DNA of 64,000 bases from JAPLST01 sp964397565 (GTDB lineage: Bacteria; Auribacterota; UBA3054; JAPLST01): contig CAYNJC010000001.1 in assembly GCA_964397565.1 (NCBI GenBank), positions 124,001 through 188,000 of the forward strand, given 5' to 3'. Of this stretch, positions 25,041-34,264 are shown in pieces. The position numbers and the translations under genes are program-made. Within the stretch, counting starts at the first letter, position 1; each line of letters starts with the position of its first letter. The notes under the pieces were generated by a model. The model was given only the letters and a program-made list of their open reading frames with translations. It did not search any database and had not been told where the DNA came from.

Positions 25041-25868
25041 ATGGCCGTTGTACAACGTTTGGATATCAACCGCAGTGTGGCGCGCCGCCCGCGCGTGGTG
25101 AAGGCGCGCATTGCGCGGTTCTTCATCGGCCTCGCCGCAGTCCTGGTGCTGGGCTTGGTTGTGGCGGCCCTGGTCTGCGCCGGGCGCCTGGCCTTGACGC
25201 GCTTTCTGCATCATCCCGATTTTGTCATTCGCCACGTCTACGTTGTCTGTCATGGCGTGCGCACCGTGCCCGACCGTGAAATCGTGGCGCGTGCGCGCAT
25301 CGTCTCGAACATGAACATTTATGCGACCTCGCTCGAACCAATGGCCCAGCGCCTGCGTCTACATCCCGATATTGCCGCCGTCGAAATCACCAAGCGCCAT
25401 CCGGACGCCCTGGTCATCTCCTTCACCGAACGCGAGCCGGTGGCGCTGCTCAAGCAGGCCGGCGGCGGGCCCGACATTCCGGTTGACCGCGACGGTGTGA
25501 TGCTCTCGGCGCGCAAGCTGCGTTACGCATCGCAGGTGCCGTGCTTGGAAGGCTTGACCGTGGTCAACTACCGGCCGGGCGTCGCGCTCGCGGATCTGCG
25601 CGTGCCAGTCGCCATGCGCTTTGTGGACACGCTCCGGCGCATGCAGCAGCAGATTTTTCTGGAGATCACCAGCATTCAGTTCGCCAACGCCAAGCACGTC
25701 ACCTTAAAGTCCAAATACGTTGATGAAATCCGGCTGGGCGCCGAGTACTCGATCAACAACGTCGTGCGCCTGCTGAAAACCGTCGAAGTCCTGCGCGCCC
25801 AGCATCGCAATGCGCGCTGCATCGACCTGCGTTTCGCGGATGTTGTCGTCACCCCGTATTCCCTCTGA
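25041..25868 (+). CDS. ftsQ: FtsQ-like division protein (POTRA)
   Basis: 275 residues from ATG 25041, 9 nt after a full AGGAGG. A basic cytoplasmic tail (about 30 residues) is followed by one transmembrane helix (about 31-52) and a POTRA-like region (about 60-130: FVIRHVYVVCHGVRTVP...VEITKRHPDALVISFTEREPVALL), then the beta domain. Sequence is divergent; position between murC and ftsA supports it. It would scaffold FtsL and the FtsWI synthase. Confidence 0.85.
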   Translation: MAVVQRLDINRSVARRPRVVKARIARFFIGLAAVLVLGLVVAALVCAGRLALTRFLHHPDFVIRHVYVVCHGVRTVPDREIVARARIVSNMNIYATSLEPMAQRLRLHPDIAAVEITKRHPDALVISFTEREPVALLKQAGGGPDIPVDRDGVMLSARKLRYASQVPCLEGLTVVNYRPGVALADLRVPVAMRFVDTLRRMQQQIFLEITSIQFANAKHVTLKSKYVDEIRLGAEYSINNVVRLLKTVEVLRAQHRNARCIDLRFADVVVTPYSL

Positions 25869-25880
25869 TGAGGCGGCACG

Positions 25881-27122
25881 ATGGCACGTGGTGAACTAAT
25901 CGTGACTGCGCTGGACATCGGCACAACCCAGGTGCGCGCGGTGATCGCCCGCTGTCATCCGGAGCGCGGGCTGCACATCATCGGTGCGGCCGCCAAACCC
26001 GTCGAGGGCCTGCGCAAGAGTACTATCCAGGATGCCGGCGCCGTGGCCAACGTCATTCGCAGCACGATTGAAGACGCCGAGCAGGATGCCCATACCGAAG
26101 TCAAAGTCGTGCAGGTCGGCATTAGCGGCGGCCATCTGCACAGTCTCAACAGTGTCGCCGTCGTCAATCTCATCGAGGACGACACGATCGAGGAACGCCA
26201 TATTCAAGAGGTGCTCGACAAAGCGCGCAGTAATGCCGGCGAAAAGGGCCGTGAAATTCTGCACACGATTCCGCTGGAGTACCGCCTCGATGGCCACGCC
26301 GGCATTCTCAATCCGCTGGGCATGCAGGCTGCGCGCGTCGAGTGCAATGTCCACCTCATCAGCGCCGACCGCACCATGATGGAAAACCACGCCCGGGTGG
26401 TCAATGATGCCGGCTTCAATGTCAGCGAGTTGTGTTTCACCGGCCTGGCCGACGGCCATTGCGCCTTGAGCGAGCAGGACAAAAAAGATGGTGTCCTGCT
26501 CGTTGATCTGGGCGGCGGCTCGACCGCCTATGTCGTCTACTGCAATAATACGGTGCATCACTCGAGCGTCTTTGCCGTCGGCGGCGAACATATCACCAAC
26601 GATCTCGCCCTCGGCCTCAACCTGACCATGCCGCAGGCCGAGGAGCTGAAGTGCACCTATGCGCGCCTGCTGCGCTTTACCGGCGCGACCGAAGACCCGC
26701 ATGCCATTCGCATCCCCACCAGCGATAAGAAAAACCGCACGGTCTTGCGCCAGGATGTTGATCTGATTATTGACTCGCGCATCGAGGAATTGCTGCAGTT
26801 CGTGCATGATGACATTCAACAGCGGCAACTGCGCCCGCTGTTGACGCGCGGCGTCGTCTTTGTCGGCGGCGGCACGCAGTTGCACCACTTCACTGAACGC
26901 GCCGAGAAACTCTTTGCGATGCCCGTCCGCGTCGCGGTGCCGCGCATTCTCGCGCCCAATGACGCGCATGCCGCCACGGATTTTTGGTCGGATCGGCATG
27001 AATTCCTGCACGATACCACGTTCACCACCGCGCTCGGCCTGGTGCGGCATGCCTTCATCTCGCACTTGCATGCCCATGCCAAACGGCCCGGTCTCTTTTC
27101 TCGCCTTTTTTCACTTTCGTAA
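25881..27122 (+). CDS. ftsA: Division protein FtsA
   Basis: 413 residues, full length. The actin-like fold is shown by VTALDIGTTQVRAVIA, the SHS2 region between about residues 80 and 165, VLLVDLGGGSTAYVVY (phosphate 2), SVFAVGGEHITNDLA and GVVFVGGGTQLHHF. The C-terminus (KRPGLFSRLFSLS) has the amphipathic membrane-targeting character of FtsA. It anchors FtsZ filaments to the membrane. It precedes ftsZ by 18 nt. Confidence 0.95.
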   Translation: MARGELIVTALDIGTTQVRAVIARCHPERGLHIIGAAAKPVEGLRKSTIQDAGAVANVIRSTIEDAEQDAHTEVKVVQVGISGGHLHSLNSVAVVNLIEDDTIEERHIQEVLDKARSNAGEKGREILHTIPLEYRLDGHAGILNPLGMQAARVECNVHLISADRTMMENHARVVNDAGFNVSELCFTGLADGHCALSEQDKKDGVLLVDLGGGSTAYVVYCNNTVHHSSVFAVGGEHITNDLALGLNLTMPQAEELKCTYARLLRFTGATEDPHAIRIPTSDKKNRTVLRQDVDLIIDSRIEELLQFVHDDIQQRQLRPLLTRGVVFVGGGTQLHHFTERAEKLFAMPVRVAVPRILAPNDAHAATDFWSDRHEFLHDTTFTTALGLVRHAFISHLHAHAKRPGLFSRLFSLS

Positions 27123-27140
27123 GGATGGGGGTAGACAGTC

Positions 27141-28265
27141 ATGCACAATGGCGCAATTCATATTCAAGTCGTCGGCGTGGGCGGCGGCGGCGGCAATGCG
27201 GTGCATCACATCGCCCAGCGCACGCAGAACGGCGTTGATTTTGTCTGCATCAACACGGATGCGCAGGCGCTCGCCACCATGCAGGTCACCCGCACGTTGC
27301 AGATCGGCGAGAAACTCACCCACGGCTATGGCTCGGGCGCGCGCCCGGAAATCGGACGCCAAGCGGCCGAAGAAGATTACCAACGCCTGTGCGAAATGCT
27401 GGCCACCACCGACCTGGTCTTCATTGCCGCCGGGCTGGGCGGCGGCACGGGCACCGGCGCCGCGCCCGTCATCGCCAAGGCCGCCAAGGAAATGGGCGCG
27501 CTCACCATCGCCGTCGTGACCAAGCCGTTCCAATTCGAAGGCGCGCACCGGGCCGAAATTGCCAACACGGGCCTGCTCGAATTGCGCCAGTCCGTCGATG
27601 CCGTCATGTGCATTCCGAACGATCGCATCACGCGCTTGATTGGCGATCAGACCCCCATTGGCGATGCCTTTCGCCTCACCGACGACGTGCTCCATCACGC
27701 CGTCACGGCGATGAGCGACCTGATTGCGCGCGTCGGTATCATCAATATTGACTACGGCGATATTGCCACCGTCATGCGCGAACAAGGCGACGCCATGGTC
27801 GGCTTCGGCGAGGCCAGCGGCGAGATGCCCGCCTGCAAAGCAGTGCGCTATGCCATGGCGTCGCCCCTGCTGGAACGCACGGATGTCGTCGGCGCCAAAC
27901 GCGTCTTGCTGGCTATCAGCGGCGGGCGCGACTTGACCATGAAGGATGTGCAGGAGGCCGTCCAGTCGGTCCACAACGAAATCCGCGCTGAAGCGCATGT
28001 CATCTTCGGCGTCAATATCCTTGAGGAGTTGCACGAAACGGTGCGCGTGACCTTGATCGCCACCGGCTTGGCCGACCAGAAAAAAGCGGAACCGGTCAAA
28101 CCGCGCATGGTCACCTCGGGCATCACCACCCAATCGTCATTTGATTTCTTTCCCGCTGACAGCGGCCGCTTTGCGAATATGCAGCCGACCTTGATTAACA
28201 ACGTCAATTATGACCGCCCCACCTTTATGCGCTGGGGCCGCAAACTCTTATCTGACGCGGCATAG
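27141..28265 (+). CDS. ftsZ: Division GTPase FtsZ
   Basis: 374 residues. N-terminal VVGVGGGGGNAVHHIA, the tubulin signature GLGGGTGTGAAPV, FEGAHRAEIANTGL and NDRITRL mark the GTPase domain. A short linker (about residues 318-355) ends in YDRPTFMRWGRKLL, a clear C-terminal peptide for FtsA binding. The start follows a GGGGG-type ribosome site. It polymerises into the Z-ring. As last gene it is closed by the terminator at 28311-28345. Confidence 0.97.
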   Translation: MHNGAIHIQVVGVGGGGGNAVHHIAQRTQNGVDFVCINTDAQALATMQVTRTLQIGEKLTHGYGSGARPEIGRQAAEEDYQRLCEMLATTDLVFIAAGLGGGTGTGAAPVIAKAAKEMGALTIAVVTKPFQFEGAHRAEIANTGLLELRQSVDAVMCIPNDRITRLIGDQTPIGDAFRLTDDVLHHAVTAMSDLIARVGIINIDYGDIATVMREQGDAMVGFGEASGEMPACKAVRYAMASPLLERTDVVGAKRVLLAISGGRDLTMKDVQEAVQSVHNEIRAEAHVIFGVNILEELHETVRVTLIATGLADQKKAEPVKPRMVTSGITTQSSFDFFPADSGRFANMQPTLINNVNYDRPTFMRWGRKLLSDAA

Positions 28266-28310
28266 TGCGGCGCCCCGGGCCGCTGAGTGAGTAAACTCCC
28301 GTGCCAGCAG

Positions 28311-28345
28311 CTGACGGTCCACCCTCCCGGGCCGTCAGTTTTTTT
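28311..28345 (+). terminator. Intrinsic terminator of the dcw cluster
   Basis: CTGACGG (28311-28317) pairs with CCGTCAG (28332-28338), followed by seven T (28339-28345). It lies 46 bp after the ftsZ stop. Confidence 0.9.
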
Positions 28346-28566
28346 ATCTGCTGCTTGCACTTCCGGAATGAACATGCCCAATCGTCTTCCTCGCCAGCTT
28401 GGCGCTGTTTCTTACGCGCGTCGCCACGGTTACGTTCACGTGATACCTCGCGGGCTCGCGCAAGTCACGCGGTACTGTGGCCGCGGGCGTTGACTGCGGC
28501 CGATCCTGCCGCCCGCAGCGCGGCGGCTGCAATAGATATCGCCCTCTGCGCGGCCGGCTATGCGGC
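28346..28566. other. Intergenic region after dcw
   Basis: GC-rich DNA with short frames only; nothing recognisable between the terminator and the next promoter. Confidence 0.5.
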
Positions 28567-28595
28567 TTGTCCCCGCCCGCGGCAAATGCTACAAT
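28567..28595 (+). promoter_or_regulatory. Promoter of the glycosyltransferase gene
   Basis: TTGTCC (28567-28572), 17-bp spacer and TACAAT (28590-28595), 22 bp before the ATG, with AAGGA (28607-28611) as ribosome site. Confidence 0.6.
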
Positions 28596-28617
28596 GATAC
28601 ACACAATAAGGACATGC

Positions 28618-29373
28618 ATGGTTGCCGCCGCCGATCCAATGACCACCCCGCAGCAAGCCGCGCGCGAACGCGTGACGGTCGTGATTCCCGCACGCAATGA
28701 AGCGCAGAATTTGGCGGCCGTGTTGCCGCGCGTCGTCGAGGTGTGCACCGATATCCTGGTCGTTGACGGCGCATCGCATGACGACACTGCGGCCGTGGCG
28801 CGGCAGCACGGCGCGCGCGTCATCAGCGATGGCGGCCGCGGCAAAGGCCTGGCGCTGCGCGCCGCGCTGCCGCATATCACGCGCGAGATCACCGTCTTCA
28901 TGGATGCCGATGGGTCGCACGACGCGCGCATGATTCCCGCCTTGATTTCACCGATCATGCACGGCACGGCGGATCACGTCACCGGCTCGCGCCTGTTGGG
29001 CGGCTCGAGCGAGCTGCATGGCGGTTTCGACGAATTCGTGCGCCTGGCCGGCAGCGCCTTCGCCATGGCGTGCATCAATTACCGTTGCCATACGCGCCTG
29101 AGCGATTCACAGAACGGCTTTCGCGCGTTGCGCAGCGACGTGCTGCGCCAGCTCAACCTGACGGATCGCGGCACCACCATCGAGCAGGAAATGATCATCA
29201 AGACGCTGCGCGGCGGATGGCGCATGGCGGAAGTGCCCACCCACGAGTTTCGCCGCTTGCACGGCACGTCGTGCATTCGCGTCAGCCGCGCTTGGTTCTG
29301 GTATTTGCATTCCTTGTTCAAACATCTCTTCTTCAGTCGCGCCGTAAGACGTGACGGCTCCAGCAGCATATGA
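28618..29373 (+). CDS. Family 2 glycosyltransferase
   Basis: 251 residues from ATG 28618, placed 6 nt after AAGGA; a longer frame upstream would cross the promoter. GT-A fold motifs: TVVIPARNEAQNLAAVLP, DILVVDGASHDDTA, GKGLALRAALP, and the metal-binding FMDADGSHD. The C-terminal part (SDSQNGFRALR...EQEMIIKTLRGG) resembles polyprenol-phosphate hexosyltransferases, and basic and aromatic residues near the end may touch the membrane. It probably moves a sugar from a nucleotide donor to a lipid carrier; donor unknown. Confidence 0.85.
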   Translation: MVAAADPMTTPQQAARERVTVVIPARNEAQNLAAVLPRVVEVCTDILVVDGASHDDTAAVARQHGARVISDGGRGKGLALRAALPHITREITVFMDADGSHDARMIPALISPIMHGTADHVTGSRLLGGSSELHGGFDEFVRLAGSAFAMACINYRCHTRLSDSQNGFRALRSDVLRQLNLTDRGTTIEQEMIIKTLRGGWRMAEVPTHEFRRLHGTSCIRVSRAWFWYLHSLFKHLFFSRAVRRDGSSSI

Positions 29374-29860
29374 CCACGCCACATTCTGCAAATCCCCCTT
29401 TTATAAAGCGGGTTGGGCGGGAGTACTGTTGCTGCCGTCCCCCTTTTCCCGCCAACGGCGGGAGGGGCGGGCGCAGCAGCGCCGGGGGTCGCAGCCATCC
29501 CCCTTTGGAAAAGGGGGTTGGGGGATTTCTTGCATCGCGGCTGCGGCACCACACGCCCAATCTGCATCTTCGCCCCACCAGCAGGCGCAGTGGGATTTTC
29601 CAAGCCCTGGATACTTAGTGTTTTTTTTCACGCAAAACCCGGAAGAGCCTTGCTTAAGAGGCGCGGGGGATTCCGCTGTTGCTGCCGCCGCCTTTTTCTG
29701 TAAAATCCCTCCCCCCGCCAAGCCGGGGTACTTCCTTTAGCAAAGGGAGATTGCAGCACCCCTCGGCCCTGCCTACAATGTAGAATAACAAGTTCGGTGA
29801 CATCGAATACCAGGCGCCCATCCGTTTGCGCTGAGAGTATTATAATGCTAAAATGTCTGT
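29374..29860. repeat. Repeat-rich gene-free stretch
   Basis: AAATCCCCC (about 29389-29397) is mirrored by GGGGGATTT (about 29519-29527), enclosing CCCGCCAACGGCGGGA and two CCCCCTTT tracts, an arrangement typical of dispersed non-coding repeats. Positions 29774-29796 repeat the 23-bp motif of 6611-6633 with one change. A TATAAT (29841-29846) precedes the PIN gene without a clear -35. Confidence 0.6.
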
Positions 29861-30337
29861 GTGAAGAAGAAGGTTTACATCGAAACGACCGTGGTGAGTT
29901 ATCTGACAGCGCGGCCAAGCGCTGATCCAGTGATTGCCGGGCATCAAGAAGCCACACGGGCATTCTGGAGCCGACGCAACGAGTTCGGCTTGTTCATTTC
30001 CGATCTGGTTCTCCAAGAGGCCGGGCGAGGGGATCCGGACGTGGCTAAGGCTCGCCTTGATGTCTTGGTGTCCCTGCCGATGCTGGACATCAACGATGAA
30101 GTGCAGGTGCTGGCCAAGTCACTGATCAAGGCGAAAGCCGTGCCACGCGAATCCCAGGAAGATGCACTGCACATTGCCGTGGCCACAATCAACGGACTCG
30201 ACTGCATTGTAACGTGGAACTTTGCGCATATTAATAATCCGTTCACGCGGATGAGAATTCGCCACGCGCTTGAGGCCGCAGGCCATGTGGCGCCCGAAAT
30301 GTGTTCACCAGATGAATTGCTGGGAGGCCAGTCATGA
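29861..30337 (+). CDS. PIN-domain ribonuclease toxin (VapC-like)
   Basis: 158 residues, GTG start. The N-terminal VYIETTVVSYLTARPS and the C-terminal SQEDALHIAVATINGLDCIVTWNFAHI are characteristic of a PIN subfamily in which the metal-binding acidic residues are Glu (strand 1), Glu/Asp (SQEDALH) and Asp (GLDCIVTWN). Such toxins cleave RNA when freed of their partner. The stop overlaps the start of the downstream small gene (ATGA), so toxin precedes partner, which is usual for this subfamily. Confidence 0.85.
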   Translation: MKKKVYIETTVVSYLTARPSADPVIAGHQEATRAFWSRRNEFGLFISDLVLQEAGRGDPDVAKARLDVLVSLPMLDINDEVQVLAKSLIKAKAVPRESQEDALHIAVATINGLDCIVTWNFAHINNPFTRMRIRHALEAAGHVAPEMCSPDELLGGQS

Positions 30338-30537
30338 AAGACCCGATTGTGGAAGAGGTGCGCCGCCATCGCCGCGAACATGCGCAGCGTTTCAATAACA
30401 ACCTGGATGCGATTTGCGAGGATCTGCGCAGACACCAGGCGTCTTCTGGCCATCCAATAGTACGCTTGAAACCACGAAGGATTGCGCCGAACAAACGCAT
30501 GCAGCGGATCACGCATGGCGTGACCGCTGATGCGTGA
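30334..30537 (+). CDS. Small antitoxin-like partner of the PIN protein
   Basis: 67 residues. MKDPIVEEVRRHRREHAQRF with NNNLDAICEDLRRHQASSG matches the short charged proteins that accompany PIN toxins of this type: a helical arm followed by a flexible tail. No DNA-binding fold is evident. The last 15 or so residues (NKRMQRITHGVTADA) look unlike the family and may come from read-through into repeat-like DNA. Confidence 0.75.
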   Translation: MKDPIVEEVRRHRREHAQRFNNNLDAICEDLRRHQASSGHPIVRLKPRRIAPNKRMQRITHGVTADA

Positions 30538-30749
30538 CGTTCCGCGCATGGCTGGAGCTGCTTCCGCGCCGCGCATCAGCTTCTGCAAGGTGGGAGCGAT
30601 TGTCATGTCGCGATTTGTTGGCGCAAGAACTGCATTCGCCGGATGGTATCTCCACCGCATGGCGGGATGCAGCAGTATCTGCAACTGCAAACTGAAAGCT
30701 GAAAACCGAACACTGAAACCTGAAACCTTCTCCAGCATGGCCGCCTGAG

Positions 30750-32054
30750 ATGCATGTGCTGCTGATCAATCCGCCCGCTGCTGCGGCGCATGTGCGCGAA
30801 GGGCGCTGCACGCAAGCCACGCACCTGTGGGGCACGGCCTGGCCACCGCTGACCCTGGCTTACTGCGCCGCCGTGCTGCATGACGCCGGCCATACCGCAT
30901 GCCTGCTCGACGGCGCGGTGCAGCGGCTGACCGATGACGTGGTGCGCCGCGCGGCTGCGGCGGCACAGGTCGCGGTTGTTGCCGTCGGCAATGACACCGG
31001 CGTCGGCGATTGCGCGTTCGCAGCCATGCTGAAATCCATCAATCCGGCCCTGACCGTCATCCTGATTGGCACGTACGCGGCCGCCTGCGTGACGCAGATT
31101 TTCGCAGACTATACCGGTATCGCCGCGATTGTCGTCGGCGAGCCGGAATACAGTCTGCGCGACTGCGTCGCGGCGTGCGCAGTGGGTGCTCCCCTGCCGG
31201 GCATCCCCGGCGTGATGACGCCCGCTGCCAGTCTCATCACGCGACCTTTTATTGAACCGCTTGACGCCTTGCCGTTCCCGCGCTGGGAGTGCATTGACAC
31301 GCAGCGCTACCGCCTTCCCCTGCTGCGCCGGCGTTTGTTGCTGGTCGCGCCGATGCGCGGCTGCCCCTATCCCTGCACGTTTTGCACAACCCAACAATAT
31401 TACGGTACGCGCGTGCGCACCCGCAGCGTCGCATCGGTGATTGCGGAACTGGAACGCAATGTGCGCGATTTTGGCGTGCGCGATTTCCTGTTCTGGGCCG
31501 AGACACTGACGGGCAATCGGCCGTTCGTCATGGCCCTGTGCGAAGAGCTGCAACGCCGCGCGCTGCGCATGCGCTGGTCGGCCGCCAGCCGCGTGGACAC
31601 GGTTGATGCCGAGATGCTGCGCGCCATGCGCGCCGCCGGCTGCCGCATGCTGTCGTTCGGCATCGAGTCGCTCTCGCAGGACGTGCTGGATCAATGCGGC
31701 AAACGCATGTGCGTCGAAGAGATCGCACCGGCGATTCACATGGCGCGCGCCGCTGGCTTGTGGACGGTCGGGCACTTTATTATCGGCCTGCCGGGCGACA
31801 CGCCCGAGCGCGCGCGCGCAACGGTGACGGGCGCTACCCGCCTGCCGCTTGACTTTGCGCAGTTCTATGCCGCCGCCGCGTTCGCCGGCAGTCGCCTGCA
31901 GCAAGCGCTCGGCCCGGTCGCTCGCGCCGGTGCATCCCAAGCTGACTTTCAACATCTGCCTGAAGAACTGCGAGGTATTGCCCGCGGCGCAGCGCGCCAT
32001 TTCTACGGCACACCCCGCCGCTTGCTTTACTGGTCACAGCATCTGTGGCTTTGA
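30750..32054 (+). CDS. B12-binding-type radical SAM protein
   Basis: 434 residues. The N-terminal third is a cobalamin-binding-like Rossmann domain (LLINPPAAAAHV, LTLAYCAAVLHDAGH, VGEPEYSLRD). The core has the canonical Cx3Cx2C in RGCPYPCTFCTTQQYY (about residues 202-215), and SFGIESLSQDVLDQCGKRM and IGLPGDTPERA follow. Such enzymes usually methylate or rearrange natural-product or lipid substrates. The N-terminal domain lacks an obvious DxHxxG, so cobalamin binding is not assured. It is 6 nt from the carbamoyltransferase and probably cotranscribed. Confidence 0.85.
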   Translation: MHVLLINPPAAAAHVREGRCTQATHLWGTAWPPLTLAYCAAVLHDAGHTACLLDGAVQRLTDDVVRRAAAAAQVAVVAVGNDTGVGDCAFAAMLKSINPALTVILIGTYAAACVTQIFADYTGIAAIVVGEPEYSLRDCVAACAVGAPLPGIPGVMTPAASLITRPFIEPLDALPFPRWECIDTQRYRLPLLRRRLLLVAPMRGCPYPCTFCTTQQYYGTRVRTRSVASVIAELERNVRDFGVRDFLFWAETLTGNRPFVMALCEELQRRALRMRWSAASRVDTVDAEMLRAMRAAGCRMLSFGIESLSQDVLDQCGKRMCVEEIAPAIHMARAAGLWTVGHFIIGLPGDTPERARATVTGATRLPLDFAQFYAAAAFAGSRLQQALGPVARAGASQADFQHLPEELRGIARGAARHFYGTPRRLLYWSQHLWL

Positions 32055-32060
32055 TGTTTC

Positions 32061-33779
32061 ATGAGCATTAGCGCGCCATATATTCTGGGTATTTGGGATG
32101 GCCACGACGCTGGTGCGGCAGTGCTCCACGATGGGCGCATTCTCGCGGCGGTCAATGAAGAACGCCTGACACGGCGCAAACTTGAGATCGGTTTTCCGCG
32201 GCAGTCCGTGGCGTGCTGCCTTGACGTGGCCGGTGTGCGCGCAGACGACATTGCCGGTGTTGCGCTGTCGACCTGGGATGTCGCCAAAACACTTACCCGC
32301 TTCGCGCCGGTATTGCGCAACCAGTATTATGCGCTGCGCCGCCGGCGCATGCCGCCAACCATGTTCTCGCGCCTCAAGAAGTACAGCAAATACTTGCTGA
32401 CACTGGTGCCAGGCGGTGCGGCGACGCGCGCGCTGGGTGCCTGCCTCGTGCGGCGCGACTTGCGCGCCTGTGGCGTGGCCGCGCCGTTGCACTGGCTCGC
32501 GCACCACGAGGCGCACGCCGCCGCCGCCGCGCTCTGCTCCGGTTTCGTTGAGGCGACGGTGCTGACACTCGACGGCATTGGCGACAGCATCTCCGGTTCG
32601 GTCAGCGTCTGGCGCGCGCCACGTCTCGAGCACATAGCAAACATGCGCGGGCGCGACTCGCTCGGCATTTTCTTCGAGCACGTCACGAATTTGATGAACA
32701 TGCGCGAGCTTGAGGACGAGGGCAAAGTCATGGCCTTGGCGAATTACGCCCTGCCGGTGCCGGATGCGCACAATCCAATGCTGACATGGTTCTCGTGCGA
32801 CGATCTGACGGTGCGCTGCCGTTTTGGGCCGCTGCGCCTGCATCATGCGCTCGCCCAGCTTTTGTACCAAGTGCCGTCGGAGCAATTCGCCTTCATGGCC
32901 CAGCGCACGCTCGAAGTGTTCGTCACGCGCCTGGTGCGCAACGCCGTGGCGCACACGGGCATTCCCGCTGTCTGCCTCGCCGGCGGTGTGGCCTCGAATG
33001 TCAAAGTGAACATGCTGGTGCGCGAACTCGACTGCGTGCGCGACGTGTTCGTGTTTCCGCACATGGGCGACGGCGGTCTGGCGGTCGGCGCCGCGCTGGC
33101 GCTAGGAAATCGCCTGTATCAATGGCCCGGCGCCGCGCTTGACGATGTGTTTCTGGGACCGGAATGTGCCGACGGCAAAATGGCAGAGGCTCTTGCGGCG
33201 GCCCACTGCGAGTATGCGCGCATGGAAGCGCCGTGGGAAATCGCCGCGGACGCATTGGCGCACGGCGAGACGGTCTTGTGGTTTGACGGCCGGATGGAAT
33301 TCGGCCCGCGCGCACTCGGCCATCGCAGCATTCTCACGCGCGCCGACGACCCGGCCTTGCGCGACCGGCTCAATTTGCAGTTAAAGCAGCGCGTCTGGTA
33401 TCAGCCCTTCTGCCCGTCCATTCTGGCTGCGGATGCACCGCGCTTGCTGGAAAACTACCGCGGCCCCAATCGCTTCATGACCGAAGCCTATCGCACAACC
33501 ACCGAAGGTCGTCACGTGCTGGTCGCGGCAATCAGCATTGACGGCACTTGCCGGCCGCAGATTGTTGACGTGCGCGACGGCGCGTATGCCAAGCTGCTGC
33601 AGGCCGTCCGCGCGCGGATCGGCGTCGGCGCGGTCTTGAACACCAGCATGAACATTCACGGTGATCCAATGGTCAACACGCCGGCCGAGGCCGTTGATGT
33701 TTTTTTGCGCTCCGGCGCGGACATGCTGGTGCTGGGCCCGTTCGTCGCCCGCGCCAGGCACCTAAGAAATGATGAATGA
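32061..33779 (+). CDS. NodU/CmcH-type carbamoyltransferase
   Basis: 572 residues, full length for the family. The N-terminal Kae1/TsaD-like domain has LGIWDGHDAGAAVLHDGRI, HHEAHAAAAALC (metal-binding His), LDGIGDSISGSV and CLAGGVASNVKVN. The C-terminal domain carries MEFGPRALGHRSIL and LNTSMNIHGDPMVNTPAEAVD. These enzymes transfer a carbamoyl group from carbamoyl phosphate, via carbamoyl-AMP, to a hydroxyl on a sugar or secondary metabolite. With the radical SAM gene it looks like a small tailoring unit. Confidence 0.92.
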   Translation: MSISAPYILGIWDGHDAGAAVLHDGRILAAVNEERLTRRKLEIGFPRQSVACCLDVAGVRADDIAGVALSTWDVAKTLTRFAPVLRNQYYALRRRRMPPTMFSRLKKYSKYLLTLVPGGAATRALGACLVRRDLRACGVAAPLHWLAHHEAHAAAAALCSGFVEATVLTLDGIGDSISGSVSVWRAPRLEHIANMRGRDSLGIFFEHVTNLMNMRELEDEGKVMALANYALPVPDAHNPMLTWFSCDDLTVRCRFGPLRLHHALAQLLYQVPSEQFAFMAQRTLEVFVTRLVRNAVAHTGIPAVCLAGGVASNVKVNMLVRELDCVRDVFVFPHMGDGGLAVGAALALGNRLYQWPGAALDDVFLGPECADGKMAEALAAAHCEYARMEAPWEIAADALAHGETVLWFDGRMEFGPRALGHRSILTRADDPALRDRLNLQLKQRVWYQPFCPSILAADAPRLLENYRGPNRFMTEAYRTTTEGRHVLVAAISIDGTCRPQIVDVRDGAYAKLLQAVRARIGVGAVLNTSMNIHGDPMVNTPAEAVDVFLRSGADMLVLGPFVARARHLRNDE

Positions 33780-33847
33780 TGAATGATGAATGATGAGTGT
33801 CAGGCATGAAGCATGCAAAACTTGATATGTTTATTGTTCTGCATTAA

Positions 33848-33943
33848 TACTAATGAGTGCACTTTCTACATTGCAGCATTCTTGTAGCAGCCCGCGGTGA
33901 GGGCGGGGGCTGGTCTGCCGTGGTCAACGCCCACGGCTACAAT
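33848..33943. repeat. Dispersed repeat family, copy A
   Basis: Begins TACTAATGAG and contains TTCTACATTGCAGC, CTTGTAGCAGCC and CGCGGTGAGGGCGGG. It is related to 34265-34358 and 46897-46972. It overlaps the last codons of the minus-strand membrane protein gene. Confidence 0.75.
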
Positions 33944-34246
33944 TACTGCAGATCGCGGCGTTGCTTCTGAAACTGCCTGAATCTGAACCACCAATACAAG
34001 TGCCAGATGCCCAAGCCAGAACATGATGGCAAAGAAACCGTGCAGAATCAGCGACCATGGTTGTGTAAACCATATCAACACCGGCGCCAGCACACAGAAC
34101 ACAATGCCGTTTGACGCCAAGTAGGTCACCGGTGAATTTTGTTGGTCCGCGATGCCCTCGCGATAGCTTTGCCACGCCGCCGCAAAGCGCCAGGCAAAGA
34201 AGAAATAAAGCGGCAGGCCCAGTACAATCAATATAATTGTATCCAC
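33866..34246 (-). CDS. Small membrane protein with repeat-derived C-terminus
   Basis: 126 residues with three hydrophobic segments (about residues 4-24, 45-64 and 67-88), so a probable inner-membrane protein of unknown function. After about residue 100 the sequence VIVAVGVDHGRPAPALTAG is encoded by the inverted strand of dispersed repeat copy A, and the stop codon lies in the repeat. The ancestral C-terminus was therefore probably replaced when the repeat arrived. Copy B of the repeat lies just upstream of its start, so the gene is bracketed. Confidence 0.55.
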   Translation of the reverse strand: MDTIILIVLGLPLYFFFAWRFAAAWQSYREGIADQQNSPVTYLASNGIVFCVLAPVLIWFTQPWSLILHGFFAIMFWLGHLALVLVVQIQAVSEATPRSAVIVAVGVDHGRPAPALTAGCYKNAAM

Positions 34247-34264
34247 TTACCCATCCTGACTAGT

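Noticed and set aside
29351..29740. Overlapping plus-strand frames after the glycosyltransferase
   Set aside because: They consist of CCCCCTTT/GCGGGA repeats, without coding character.
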